Positions 43,659 through 53,603 of a DNA stretch of 64,000 bases are shown piece after piece. How positions within the stretch are numbered: the stretch's first letter is position 1; every line of letters begins with the position of its first letter. A program made the position numbers and the translations under genes. This stretch comes from a bacterium. GTDB lineage: Bacteria > UBA10199 > 2-02-FULL-44-16 > JAAZCA01. The notes under the pieces were generated by a model. It did not search any database. It saw nothing but the letters and a program-made list of their open reading frames with translations, and was not told where the DNA came from. The stretch is taken from positions 62,001-126,000 of the forward strand of contig JAJZQH010000010.1 of the NCBI GenBank assembly GCA_021810905.1. The letters run 5' to 3'.

Positions 43659-45171
43659 CGCCACCCCCGTTTTCCGTAGCCGAGGCCAGGATATCTCCGT
43701 TCTTCTCCCACGCCTTGCGGCGCGCGGCGACCGCCTCTTCCAGAATAGAGGGATTTTCCATCATTTTTCTCGCGAGCGCAAGGAGTCCTTCCCGGGTATT
43801 GAACTCAGGCTCGTCCAACACGCGCTCCACGAGTTCCGCGAGGATTGCGCCAATTGCCGGCCCCTCCGCCAGGCCTATGGCCATGAGGTCGTGGCCGCCC
43901 ACAGCCAGATCCTTTGGTCCGAACGGCGGTTTCTTAGCCAGCTCCTCTTTGATACGCGACCGAAGCCTCAGTACGCCCTTGATGCCGTGGGGATGCTTGC
44001 CGCCCCTGTTGTCCGCGATGCGCAGGTCAAGCAGGAGGGCGATCAGATCCACGCCCACCTTTGCCACAAAGCGCCTGATCGCGCGGTCGGTGAAAGAGGC
44101 CTTTGTCTCGAACATGTGGCTTTCGATGAGGGTCAATACGCGCCCGCTATTGAGCCCTATGGTTGAGAGTTTGAGCCTCTCAATTATCCTGCGCGCAAGC
44201 CTTGCCGAAACGAGCTGATGCCCGAAGAAGACCACTCGCTTTGACGGCGGATGAAACCTCGCTGTTTTTGCCTTTCCGATATCGTGGAAGAGCACCGCGA
44301 ACATGAGATCGAGATTTCCCTTATTTTCAACCGCCTCGTCGCCGCGGGCAGCATCCAGCGCCCTCATCGTATGCGAAAAGACGTCGTCGCCGGGCTGTTT
44401 GTCCTGCTCGATTCCCTTTACGGCCATAAGTTCCGGCAATATGCGCTCGAGCAGCCCGGATCGCAGCATCAGATCGAACCCAACAGAGGGCTTGGGCGCC
44501 GTCATGAGCTTGGCTAATTCCTCACCTATGCGCTCCGCGGAGACAGTTGCCACGAGCGGCGCGAACTCCTTCATTGCCTCCCACGTGCCGGGTTCGATCT
44601 GTAGATTGAAGCGGGCCGCGAATTGCACGGCACGGACGAGACGCAGGGGATCCTCCTCAAAGGCCCTTGGGAAGACCATTCTGAGTATTCCACGTTCAAG
44701 GTCGCTTCTCCCTCCGAACGGATCGATGAGCGTTTTGCCGTCCATCGCCATCGCCATTGCGTTGATCGTGAAGTCACGGCGGCCCAGATCCGCCTCGACC
44801 GGCATCTCCGGGTCGAAATCGACGTCAAAGTCGCGATGGCCGGCGCCCGTGGAGCGTTCGCGCCTTGGAAGAGCGATGTCTATGGTGATATCGGGGACCT
44901 CGTTCGGAGTGAACTTAATTATTCCGAACGACTTGCCTACGGCTGCGACCTTGCCGCGGCGGGAGAGCAGGGCGGAGATGCGCTTAACGCTCAAGTGGCG
45001 ACAGAGAAGGTCGTGGTCCTTGGCCTTTCGGCCCATGAGCCTGTCGCGCACCGGACCGCCGACTTCGTATATCTCGCCGCCTGCCTCCAGAAGGGCATTC
45101 ACACAGGCGGCGATGTCGCTGTTTAAGAGGGTTTTATGCATCGTGGGCAACAGGCGATCGCACCACTTCAC
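43576..45171 (-). CDS. cca: CCA tRNA nucleotidyltransferase (poly(A) polymerase family) with HD domain
   Basis: 531 aa. The nucleotidyltransferase head has YEVGGPVRDRLMG and KAKDHDLLC, the RNA-binding motif RRDFTINAMAMAMDG, and EDPLRLVRAVQFAARF. A mid-chain HD domain has VLFHDIGKAKTA. It adds or repairs the CCA end, needed here because the tRNA genes in the window do not encode CCA. The GTG at 45171 overlaps the SurA-like stop (GTGA) and has AAGGA upstream; ATG 45141 is the alternative. The Lys/Arg-rich tail overlaps the TPR gene. Confidence 0.88.
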   Translation of the reverse strand: MKWCDRLLPTMHKTLLNSDIAACVNALLEAGGEIYEVGGPVRDRLMGRKAKDHDLLCRHLSVKRISALLSRRGKVAAVGKSFGIIKFTPNEVPDITIDIALPRRERSTGAGHRDFDVDFDPEMPVEADLGRRDFTINAMAMAMDGKTLIDPFGGRSDLERGILRMVFPRAFEEDPLRLVRAVQFAARFNLQIEPGTWEAMKEFAPLVATVSAERIGEELAKLMTAPKPSVGFDLMLRSGLLERILPELMAVKGIEQDKQPGDDVFSHTMRALDAARGDEAVENKGNLDLMFAVLFHDIGKAKTARFHPPSKRVVFFGHQLVSARLARRIIERLKLSTIGLNSGRVLTLIESHMFETKASFTDRAIRRFVAKVGVDLIALLLDLRIADNRGGKHPHGIKGVLRLRSRIKEELAKKPPFGPKDLAVGGHDLMAIGLAEGPAIGAILAELVERVLDEPEFNTREGLLALARKMMENPSILEEAVAARRKAWEKNGDILASATENGGGDDNAAGSKKSGQTRSQGRRASQKRQAG

Positions 45172-46184
45172 TTCTCTTCCTTGAGATAGCTCACTACCTT
45201 TGCCTTCTCGGAGAGCTTCGCCATCCAGGCTCGGAAGAAGTCGACTGCGGGCATCTGACCGACGACCGGTTTATCACTCTTCACGGAATCGAGCAGATGA
45301 ACCACGTAGAGCTTGCCGCCGCGCTCAATGGGTGCGGCTAAAACTGGATGATCCTTTGTGAGCGAGAATATAGTTATATAGTCATCAAACGTTCCCTGGC
45401 CGTCGATTAATGATGCCCGCTCTCTCACCGAAACAGGGCCGACCTTTTTGGGCGTAAGTTTGAGCGGCGACATCATGCCCTTCCACGAATGCGGATCGGT
45501 GGCGATGAGCATCTCTGCAGCCTGACGTGCTTCTGCAGGCGATTTGATCGTGCCCGCGTCCGCAAGCGCTTTTGGATCGAATACCACGACTTCGAACGTC
45601 CATGAACCGCTGTCCGCGTTGCCCTGTTGGGTCTTTGAGCCGATATCGCGGTCTACGTTCTGGAAGGTAGATTCCAGCGCAGTTGCCCGCATATCCTGGA
45701 GGATGAGGCGCTCATAATCGAGCCCATAGCGGTTCTTGAAATAGGGGAGAAACTCATGTTTGTAGAAAATGGGATCGAACTCGCCGTCCTTCTGGGCCGA
45801 GGGAGTTTGCCTGATAGCGTCGATGAGCTCCGCATCGGGAATAACGATTCCGAGGGAGTCGGCCTCCTGCTGCATCAGTTCGCGGCCTACGAGCTGTTGA
45901 AGAGTCACGGATTCCGCCATTTTGCGGGCGAATTCCGGCATGTCTTTGCCCTCAAAACTCGCGCGCATTCGCTCGTTGTTGCGGTCGAGGAAGAACTCGT
46001 ATTCGGACAATGGGATAGGTGAGCCGTTTACGGAGCCGACAGAGCCCGTTTCGCCCATCTTGCCTGCTCGGGACGCCTTGCGCATCGAACTGTAGCCGAA
46101 GAAGAAGATGAAGGTAACGACGATAGCGCCGAGGATGACTTTGATCATCCATGAAGAGGCGTGTTTTCTAAGGACATCAAGCAT
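45168..46184 (-). CDS. SurA_N-domain protein (PpiD/SurA-like chaperone, no rotamase domain)
   Basis: 338 aa with a single N-terminal membrane anchor (MIKVILGAIVVTFIFFFGY). The periplasmic part has the SurA/PpiD N-terminal fold: VGSVNGSPIPLSEYEFFLDR and LQQLVGRELMQQEADSLGIV. A parvulin PPIase domain is not recognisable, so it may act as an envelope chaperone only. It overlaps cca by 4 bp. Confidence 0.82.
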   Translation of the reverse strand: MLDVLRKHASSWMIKVILGAIVVTFIFFFGYSSMRKASRAGKMGETGSVGSVNGSPIPLSEYEFFLDRNNERMRASFEGKDMPEFARKMAESVTLQQLVGRELMQQEADSLGIVIPDAELIDAIRQTPSAQKDGEFDPIFYKHEFLPYFKNRYGLDYERLILQDMRATALESTFQNVDRDIGSKTQQGNADSGSWTFEVVVFDPKALADAGTIKSPAEARQAAEMLIATDPHSWKGMMSPLKLTPKKVGPVSVRERASLIDGQGTFDDYITIFSLTKDHPVLAAPIERGGKLYVVHLLDSVKSDKPVVGQMPAVDFFRAWMAKLSEKAKVVSYLKEEK

Positions 46185-47448
<1,264 letters not shown>

Positions 47449-47578
47449 GTCGAAAACCGTTCTATCGTGCGATCGTACTTCGTGCGATCGTAAAACATGG
47501 ACAGGTGTTACGAGCGCACGGTCGGACCATCGGACAGTCGCACCAGCGCACGGATTTTGACGAGCGCACGGGTGTTCA
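47449..47578. repeat. Octad word-repeat spacer (GTGCGATC and GAGCGCAC words), mreB-mreC
   Basis: First part: GTTCTATC GTGCGATC GTACTTC GTGCGATC GT. Second part: GAGCGCAC GGTCGGAC CATCGGAC AGTCGCAC CAGCGCAC GG, in 8-nt steps, with GAGCGCACGG repeated just before the mreC start. It fills the whole spacer within the operon. Confidence 0.65.
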
Positions 47579-48451
47579 ATGGCATTGATCCAGAAAAAGA
47601 CACGATTCCTTCCGTTCCTCATTCCGGTCATACTTGCGCTCATATTCTTCTCCCTTTCGTCTCTGCCCACGCGACGCGCGCCTTGGTATGAGGAGGTCTT
47701 CTGGAACCTCGTCTCTCCTCCGCAGCAACTCGTGAGCGGAATCGAAAACGGGATCAAGGGCGTATGGAATCGTTATGCAGCCATAGTAGGCGCCGAAAAA
47801 GAGCGCGACCTTCTGGCGATGCGCGTAGCAAAGCTGGAAGAAGAACTGATCAAAGGAGCGGAGGTGAATGAGGAGAACAAACGCCTCCGCGAGCTGCTGT
47901 CCTATAAGGAATCACTGCCTCAGAAGACGATCGCGGCGCGCGTAATCGCCAACGATCCACGCGCGGAATTCAAGAGCATTACGATCGACAAGGGAAGCTC
48001 GGACGGAATTACCCCTCTGATGGCCGTGGTCGGCCCGCGCGGTCTCGTAGGAAAGGTCGGAACAGTGACCAGCGGATACTCGCGCGTGCTTATGATCACC
48101 GATCCAAACAGCGTTGTCGATGCGATGGTCCAGCGCTCGCGAGCGCGCGGGATGGTAGTCGGAGCCGCCTGGCGCACTGAGTTGAAATCGGGATATTACA
48201 TTTCAAGGCTGGAATACTTAAGACGCGTCAGCGACATACGAAACGGCGACGTCGTTGTGACGTCCGGCCTGGACATGGTCTTTCCAGCCGGCATTCCGAT
48301 CGGCACTGTGGCCGACATATCCGCGTCCCGCTACGGAGTCTTCACTGAGGCGAACGTGATACCCTTCGAGAACATGGCCGAGCTGCAGGAAGTGCTGGTC
48401 ATATTGAGCAGCCCCGATCAGGGTGTCGCCAACTTTGCGGCGGAGAAGTAG
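47579..48451 (+). CDS. mreC: Cell shape-determining protein MreC
   Basis: 290 aa bitopic inner-membrane protein. N-terminal anchor (PFLIPVILALIFFSLSSL), coiled coil (~70-105, VAKLEEELIKGAEVNEENKR), then periplasmic beta domains with KGSSDGITPLMAVVGPRGLV and VVTSGLDMVFPAGIPIGTV. It connects MreB with PBP2 and RodA. It abuts mreD with no gap. Confidence 0.93.
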   Translation: MALIQKKTRFLPFLIPVILALIFFSLSSLPTRRAPWYEEVFWNLVSPPQQLVSGIENGIKGVWNRYAAIVGAEKERDLLAMRVAKLEEELIKGAEVNEENKRLRELLSYKESLPQKTIAARVIANDPRAEFKSITIDKGSSDGITPLMAVVGPRGLVGKVGTVTSGYSRVLMITDPNSVVDAMVQRSRARGMVVGAAWRTELKSGYYISRLEYLRRVSDIRNGDVVVTSGLDMVFPAGIPIGTVADISASRYGVFTEANVIPFENMAELQEVLVILSSPDQGVANFAAEK

Positions 48452-48985
48452 ATGCGTTTCTTCCTCCTAATGGCCGTGTACGGACTTGCCGCGACCGTGA
48501 TCGAGACCACTCTTCTGGCGGGCTGGCCCGCTCAGATGTTGCGTTTTGATTTCATCGTACCGGCTGTCGCCGCGGTTTCATTTTATAAGGAGCGGCGTGA
48601 GGCGGTACCCGTCATCGTGTTCTACGGCATACTCATGGATGTCGCCTCCGGCGCACCTTTCGGGATGTCGATACTCTCGTATCTCGTGATCTATTCTTTC
48701 GTGCGAGCGATCATTGCGAAGATTTCGTTCCAGGAGGGAATAGCGCTGCTCTTCTGGGTGGCGATACTCAGCCTCTTCGACAAACTGGTCTGCGCCATTG
48801 TGATGCTGGTTTCCGCCGGTAATATGAAGGTGCCGGGAATAATTATCGAGCGAGCGCCTGCTCAGGCGCTGCTTGATGCCGCAGTCGGACTTTTTATCAT
48901 ACCGTTGCTCGTCCGGTATTGGAATCTTTCCTGGGAGAAGATCCGCAAGCCCAAGGGATTGCAGTGGAGAGAGATGCCGAAATGA
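48452..48985 (+). CDS. mreD: Rod shape-determining protein MreD
   Basis: 177 aa membrane protein with about five helices. Weakly conserved in general, but FDFIVPAVAAVSFYKERREA, VFYGILMDVASGAPFGMSIL and its position between mreC and mrdA make the call. It works in the elongasome. Confidence 0.87.
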   Translation: MRFFLLMAVYGLAATVIETTLLAGWPAQMLRFDFIVPAVAAVSFYKERREAVPVIVFYGILMDVASGAPFGMSILSYLVIYSFVRAIIAKISFQEGIALLFWVAILSLFDKLVCAIVMLVSAGNMKVPGIIIERAPAQALLDAAVGLFIIPLLVRYWNLSWEKIRKPKGLQWREMPK

Positions 48986-48999
48986 AATCTGGCGAGAAA

Positions 49000-49110
49000 T
49001 GCCAGTCAGGCAAGCAAGGCAAGCAAGGCGTGGATGACGCGGGTGAAACATCTCTTCATTCTCAACCTTTCTCGCTTTGCTTGCGTTGCTTGCTTTGCTT
49101 GCATGGTCGG
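49000..49110. repeat. Nonad word-repeat hairpin (GGCAAGCAA / GCTTGCTTT family), mreD-mrdA
   Basis: Left arm: CAGGCAAGCAAGGCAAGCAA (period 9). Right arm: CTCGCTTTGCTTGCGTTGCT and TGCTTTGCTTGC. The arms are complementary around ~45 nt and lead directly into the mrdA start region. Third copy of the family at 23160 and 36836. Confidence 0.72.
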
Positions 49111-49115
49111 TGGTT

Positions 49116-51071
49116 ATGAGACTCGTTCAGGAATACACTCAAGATATAGAGCACCGCTTCAAATACGCTTATATAGCTGTGCTCATACTTTTTTTTGTCG
49201 TCGCTGCGAGGCTCTATTATCTGCAGGTGATACGCGGCAACTTCTATCATTTCTTTTCCACGGAAAACAGCATCAAGGCGATAAGGGTGCCTGCCGTGCG
49301 CGGAATGATTTTCGATCGGCGCGGGCAGGTGCTCGTGGACAACAGGCCTTCCTTCAACATCGTAGTGATTCCGCAATATGTCATCGACCCGGAGCGGATG
49401 ATAGTCTCGATGTCTCAACTGCTGGCGATGCCGCGTGCCGATATCGAGGCCGTATGGGAGAAACGAAAACTACAGCCGTCGTATCAACCGCTCGTCATCG
49501 ATAAAGACGCTTCCATGGACAAGGTTGCGTTGATCCGCTCACACAAGAACCCATGGTATGACAAGGACGATCCGTTCGATCTCCGCGGCGTGGACGTGGA
49601 GGTGCGCTACGACAGGACTTATCCGGAATCCAATATCGCCACGCACGTCCTGGGTTACGTTCGCGAGATCGATCCTGCGAGGCTTGACGAGGAGAAGGAA
49701 AAAAATCCCGGCCTCTATCACATAGGCGACATGATCGGGATTCGCGGGATAGAGGAAGAATGGGACAAGGAACTGCGCGGACAGGATGGATACGAAGAAC
49801 ACGTGGTGGATGCGGTCGGGCGCGAGGTGGACTACGAAGGCATCGCCTCTCAGCTCGTGCAGCATTCCGCGGAAGCAGGGCACTCGCTCAGGCTGACGCT
49901 GGATCGCGATCTGCAGGAGATGGCGCGCGATATGTTCGGCGACAGGAAAGGCGGGGCGGTTGCTATCGATCCTCGCGACGGCGCGATACTCGCGCTCTAC
50001 AGCTCGCCGTCGTACGATCTCAACCGGCTTGCTGGCAGCGATGGCGCGGCATACTGGAACCAGATCTCCAGCTCGCCGGAAAAGTATCTGCTCAACCGCG
50101 CTATCCAGGGAGGTTATCCGCCGGGTTCGACCTTCAAGACGGTCACTGCTACAGCGGCCCTCTCCGAGGACGCCGTGAAACCTGACGAGCACGTTTCATG
50201 CGGCGGCGCGCTCGTGTACGGAGGAAGGCCTTATCACTGCTGGGCAAAGGGCGGACACGGCCCGATAGACATCCACAGGGCCATCGTCTCCTCATGTGAC
50301 GTCTTCTTCTATAATATGGGCCTAAGGCTCGGCGTGGATCGCATCGCCAAATACGCTAACCTCCTCGGCCTTGGACACAAGACCGGCATTCCGCTCGGCG
50401 GTGAGCGCGACGGATTGATTCCTACCTCGGAGTGGAAACAAAAGCGTTTCGGAGTTCCATGGCAGAAGGGCGAAGACCTTTCGATCTCCGTAGGACAGGG
50501 CTACGATGTCGTCACTCCGGTTCAGAACGCCTTGCTCGCGGCCCACATCGCGAACGGCGGCAAGGAGCTCAAGCTGCATCTTGTGGAAGAGGCTTATGAC
50601 GTGAACGCCAACCAGACGTACAAGTGGACTGCTCCTGAAGAAAAACGCATCGCCATCGATCCCAAGGTGCTTGAGATAGTGAAGTCCGGCATGGTTGGCG
50701 TTGTAAGTGAACCGGGCGGAACCGGGCACCGGCTCTCCGCGTACAAAGTCTCCATGGGCGGCAAGACTGGGACCGCGCAGGTGATCCAGCTCGACGGCAA
50801 TGCCGTATGCAGGAGCGAGGTGTGCAAGGATCACGCGTGGTTCATCGGTTTTTCTCCTGCTGAAGGTGAGGCGGAAATCGCAATGGCCGTGGTCGTTGAA
50901 CACGGAGGATTCGGCGCCGCTGCCGCGGCCCCGATAGTCGGCGCCATGATGCAGCGTTATCACGATATCGTGCATGGGACCGATGCGGGAGATGCGTCAA
51001 AGGAACGGTCGGCTCTTGATCTCTGGAAGAGCGTCGCTGGAGAGTCTGCAGGGGAGGAGAGCGACAGATGA
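49116..51071 (+). CDS. mrdA: Penicillin-binding protein 2 (elongasome transpeptidase)
   Basis: 651 aa from the ATG at 49116; upstream in-frame codons belong to the word repeat. One N-terminal anchor (~20-40), a dimerisation domain (VRGMIFDRRGQVLVDNRPSF) and a transpeptidase domain with the active-site serine in PPGSTFKTVTA, the second motif in SSCDVFF, and KTGTAQ. It cross-links side-wall peptidoglycan with RodA. Overlaps rodA by 4 bp. Confidence 0.94.
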   Translation: MRLVQEYTQDIEHRFKYAYIAVLILFFVVAARLYYLQVIRGNFYHFFSTENSIKAIRVPAVRGMIFDRRGQVLVDNRPSFNIVVIPQYVIDPERMIVSMSQLLAMPRADIEAVWEKRKLQPSYQPLVIDKDASMDKVALIRSHKNPWYDKDDPFDLRGVDVEVRYDRTYPESNIATHVLGYVREIDPARLDEEKEKNPGLYHIGDMIGIRGIEEEWDKELRGQDGYEEHVVDAVGREVDYEGIASQLVQHSAEAGHSLRLTLDRDLQEMARDMFGDRKGGAVAIDPRDGAILALYSSPSYDLNRLAGSDGAAYWNQISSSPEKYLLNRAIQGGYPPGSTFKTVTATAALSEDAVKPDEHVSCGGALVYGGRPYHCWAKGGHGPIDIHRAIVSSCDVFFYNMGLRLGVDRIAKYANLLGLGHKTGIPLGGERDGLIPTSEWKQKRFGVPWQKGEDLSISVGQGYDVVTPVQNALLAAHIANGGKELKLHLVEEAYDVNANQTYKWTAPEEKRIAIDPKVLEIVKSGMVGVVSEPGGTGHRLSAYKVSMGGKTGTAQVIQLDGNAVCRSEVCKDHAWFIGFSPAEGEAEIAMAVVVEHGGFGAAAAAPIVGAMMQRYHDIVHGTDAGDASKERSALDLWKSVAGESAGEESDR

Positions 51072-52177
51072 AAGGCATTCCTAAAAAATACGCAGAAGGT
51101 TTCAACTGGCCGCTCGCCGCCGTTGTATCGCTGTTGCTCGTGATCGGGCTCGTCAACCTCTACAGTGCGGTATATTTCTGGGGCGAAGGAGGCTCCACGT
51201 CTCTGTTCTGGTCGCAGCTCATGTGGTCGTTGATCGGTCTCGTTCTTATGTTTCTGGTCATCATCAGCGATTATCGCGTCTTCTACCGCATCGCTTTTCC
51301 GGCCTACATCGTGATCTGCGCGTTGCTACTGCTCTCGATCGTCACCGGGTCCGCGGTCCGCGGGACGCACGGGTGGCTCAAACTGGGTCCGTTCAACATC
51401 CAGCCGGTCGAGTTCGCCAAGATCGCATACATACTGGTCGCGGCGCGCTTCTTCTCGGACCACCCGAACCCGGACGGATACTCTCTCTTTGATCTGTGGC
51501 GGCCCGGTCTTGCCATGCTCGTGCCCTTCGTATTTATCATCCTGCAGGGAGACCTCGGTTCTTCGCTCTTCCTTATTCTCATCTTTGTATCGCTTTCGCT
51601 CTTCGCAAAGGTGAAGAGGCGTACGCTCATCGCGTGCGTGATAGTGGGGATCATCGCGGCCGGCGGCGTCTACTCGTTCGGACTCAAGGAATACCAGCGC
51701 AACCGTATCTTCAGCTTCTTCAATCCGGAGGCGGACGTGCGAGGAAGCGGTTATCACCTCGTGCAGTCGAAGATCGCCGTGGGTTCGGGCAAGATCTTTG
51801 GCAAGGGCTACCTCAGAGGCAACATCAACAAGCTCAAATATCTGCCGGAACGCCACACCGATTTCATCTTCCCGGTCTTTGCGGAGGAGTGGGGCTTTGC
51901 CGGGTCGATCATCGTGCTGGGGCTCTACGCCGCGCTCCTTATGATGGGCATAGAAATCGCCTCAAAGGCGCGCGATCGATTCGGTGCGTTCGTCGCCATG
52001 GGAGTAGTGGCGCTGCTCTTCTGGCAGATCGCCATCAATCTCGGCGGCGTGCTGGGACTCATGCCGCTCACGGGAGTGACACTTCCGCTCATGAGCTACG
52101 GCGGTTCGTCGATGCTAGCGATACTCGTCTCGCTGGGACTCCTCTTCAGCATTCATATAAAGAGGTTCATGTTCTGA
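51068..52177 (+). CDS. rodA: Peptidoglycan glycosyltransferase RodA (SEDS family)
   Basis: 369 aa with ~10 membrane helices. SEDS motifs: GTHGWLKLGPFNIQPVEFAK, YHLVQSKIAVGSGKIFGKGY, LPERHTDFIFPVFAEEWGF and the C-terminal GVTLPLMSYGGSSM. It polymerises glycan strands for elongation with PBP2, to which it is translationally coupled (ATGA). Confidence 0.95.
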   Translation: MKGIPKKYAEGFNWPLAAVVSLLLVIGLVNLYSAVYFWGEGGSTSLFWSQLMWSLIGLVLMFLVIISDYRVFYRIAFPAYIVICALLLLSIVTGSAVRGTHGWLKLGPFNIQPVEFAKIAYILVAARFFSDHPNPDGYSLFDLWRPGLAMLVPFVFIILQGDLGSSLFLILIFVSLSLFAKVKRRTLIACVIVGIIAAGGVYSFGLKEYQRNRIFSFFNPEADVRGSGYHLVQSKIAVGSGKIFGKGYLRGNINKLKYLPERHTDFIFPVFAEEWGFAGSIIVLGLYAALLMMGIEIASKARDRFGAFVAMGVVALLFWQIAINLGGVLGLMPLTGVTLPLMSYGGSSMLAILVSLGLLFSIHIKRFMF

Positions 52178-52506
52178 AGACCGTGAAGCGTGAACCGTAC
52201 TACCTGAGAGATTCCCCCTCCTTTGTAAGGAGGGGATAGGGGAGGTTGACCATGAACTCCCTGCCGCATACTTCTCTTCACTAAGGAAGATGACTGTATG
52301 GATCGCTTCAAAACCCCGCCAATTTCCTGACGGCATTATTAAATTGATACGTGCATCCTCGGAGACCTCCGCTGGCTTATCGAGAGATAAGCTTCTGCTT
52401 TTCAACGGTATCGCAATTGGTCCATGCGCAGGCAGTACTGGCACATTCATTGCAAAAATATGACAAGGGTGAACAAGACAACGAAGTCCGCAAGGAGGGA
52501 GGGGTT
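52178..52506. other. Gene-free spacer after rodA with a CCTCCTTTGTAAGGAGGGG repeat
   Basis: A palindromic element, CCCTCCTTTGTAAGGAGGGG (about 52217-52236), has flanking GATTCCCC / GGGGAGGTTG. The remaining ~250 nt shows no gene. GAGATAAG near 52384 is only a partial match to the accessory promoter motif, and I do not claim it. A strong ribosome-binding site AAGGAGGGAGGGG precedes the next ATG. Confidence 0.55.
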
Positions 52507-53340
52507 ATGGTAAATAAAGCTGATGATAGACCGAGGATATCGATGCCACACCACGAGCGGAGTGATATCCCGCCCGGCGTGAAAGATCAGATACAAAAAC
52601 TGGTGGATCCCGGATATGGGATGAAAGCCGAAGAGGTGGATCAATTCCTGCAGATGCAGGGAATTCCTCCGGACACCTTCATCGATGTTGAAATGTCGTC
52701 TTCTGGTGGCAAATCCAGAACTGCAACTGTGACGGTTCATGATTTTTGTGTGGAGGACAGGTTCAAGGCATCTCATGGTTCGATAAATGAGAGGGTGATA
52801 GAAATCGTGGCAACAGTCGGTGACAGTTACAGGCGTTCAGATTGGTTTGATTGGAATTTGGCAGGCGGGGGAGGGATTGTTTCAGGCGCCAATCGGTTCG
52901 CCGACAGTGCCAGCCAGTTTATTGGCAGAGACTACAGGACACCGGAACAATATGTGCCTGGAACGCACTCTCCATTTGCAGACTCCCTGCGGAGAGGAAT
53001 TAAAGCGGGTGAGATTGATGGCGATTCTATCATTCATACTTCCTATATGTTTCGAGCTAAGGACTCTGAAGGCAGTTTTCGCGATAGAATCGAGGTCATC
53101 AGACAAACCAATGATTACATCGATGATTTTATTCAACGCCATCCCGGATGGACAGTGCAGGATGTGATCGAGTACAACAAGGCGCTTTCTCCAGATGCAG
53201 GAAGGCTGCTGGATGGACTCTGCAATCGTGAAGATATGGGCACTTTTCGGTATGTTCTGACTGATCAGGTAGTAATCTATCTTCCGCCCCCCGCAGTCGC
53301 CGCGCGGCTTGAACGAGAAGGTCTCGCCGGCAAGCGGTGA
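52507..53340 (+). CDS. Hypothetical protein, no recognised domain
   Basis: 277 aa from the ATG at 52507, chosen for the strong AAGGAGGGAGGGG upstream. The N-terminus is polar and Pro-rich (DDRPRISMPHHERSDIPPG). The middle has VTVHDFCVEDRFKASHGSI and a Gly-rich WFDWNLAGGGGIVSGANRFA. No signal peptide and no membrane helix. I do not recognise the family. Isolated between rodA and the AlbA_2-type gene, flanked by repeat-rich spacers. Confidence 0.75.
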   Translation: MVNKADDRPRISMPHHERSDIPPGVKDQIQKLVDPGYGMKAEEVDQFLQMQGIPPDTFIDVEMSSSGGKSRTATVTVHDFCVEDRFKASHGSINERVIEIVATVGDSYRRSDWFDWNLAGGGGIVSGANRFADSASQFIGRDYRTPEQYVPGTHSPFADSLRRGIKAGEIDGDSIIHTSYMFRAKDSEGSFRDRIEVIRQTNDYIDDFIQRHPGWTVQDVIEYNKALSPDAGRLLDGLCNREDMGTFRYVLTDQVVIYLPPPAVAARLEREGLAGKR

Positions 53341-53516
53341 ACTCGTGAATCGTGAATCGTGGTTCGTGGTTCGTAAATCGTTAACCGTAAACCGGCAACG
53401 CTAGCGGGTCTCCACGGGATTCTTCGGCTATCCAGATGATATCATCTGCCTCAGAATGACGCGCCGGCGCACACGAGCGTTTCTACGATCCACGAACCAC
53501 GATTCCCGATCCACGT
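53341..53516. repeat. Heptad word-repeat region (TTCGTG / CACGAA family)
   Basis: Left arm CTCGTGA ATCGTGA ATCGTGG TTCGTGG TTCGTAA ATCGTTA (7-nt period); right arm CTACGATCCACGAACCACGA and TTCCCGATCCACG. About 85 nt of other sequence separates the arms. It borders the 39-bp direct repeat that precedes the next gene. Confidence 0.7.
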
Positions 53517-53555
53517 CCTGAAAACCGCTTGCCATTTCAGAGCTCTTTCGTTACG
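53517..53555. repeat. 39-bp direct repeat, copy 1 (upstream of AlbA_2-type gene)
   Basis: Begins CCTGAAAACCGCTTGCC and ends AGAGCTCTTTCGTTACG. It matches 55081-55119 at 38 of 39 positions. The two copies flank the gene at 53604-55049 with a period of 1564 bp. Confidence 0.85.
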
Positions 53556-53603
53556 GCGAAGATCCCTTCCATGACAGATGTTCATTTGAGATGCGGAGGT
53601 GTG

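Noticed and set aside
52340-52400. Accessory promoter motif upstream of the hypothetical gene at 52507
   Set aside because: Only a GATAAG-like box is present; no GCAAC at the right distance.
53341-53516. Repeat arrays considered as CRISPR
   Set aside because: Units are 7 nt with no spacers, arms are inverted, and there are no cas genes in the window.
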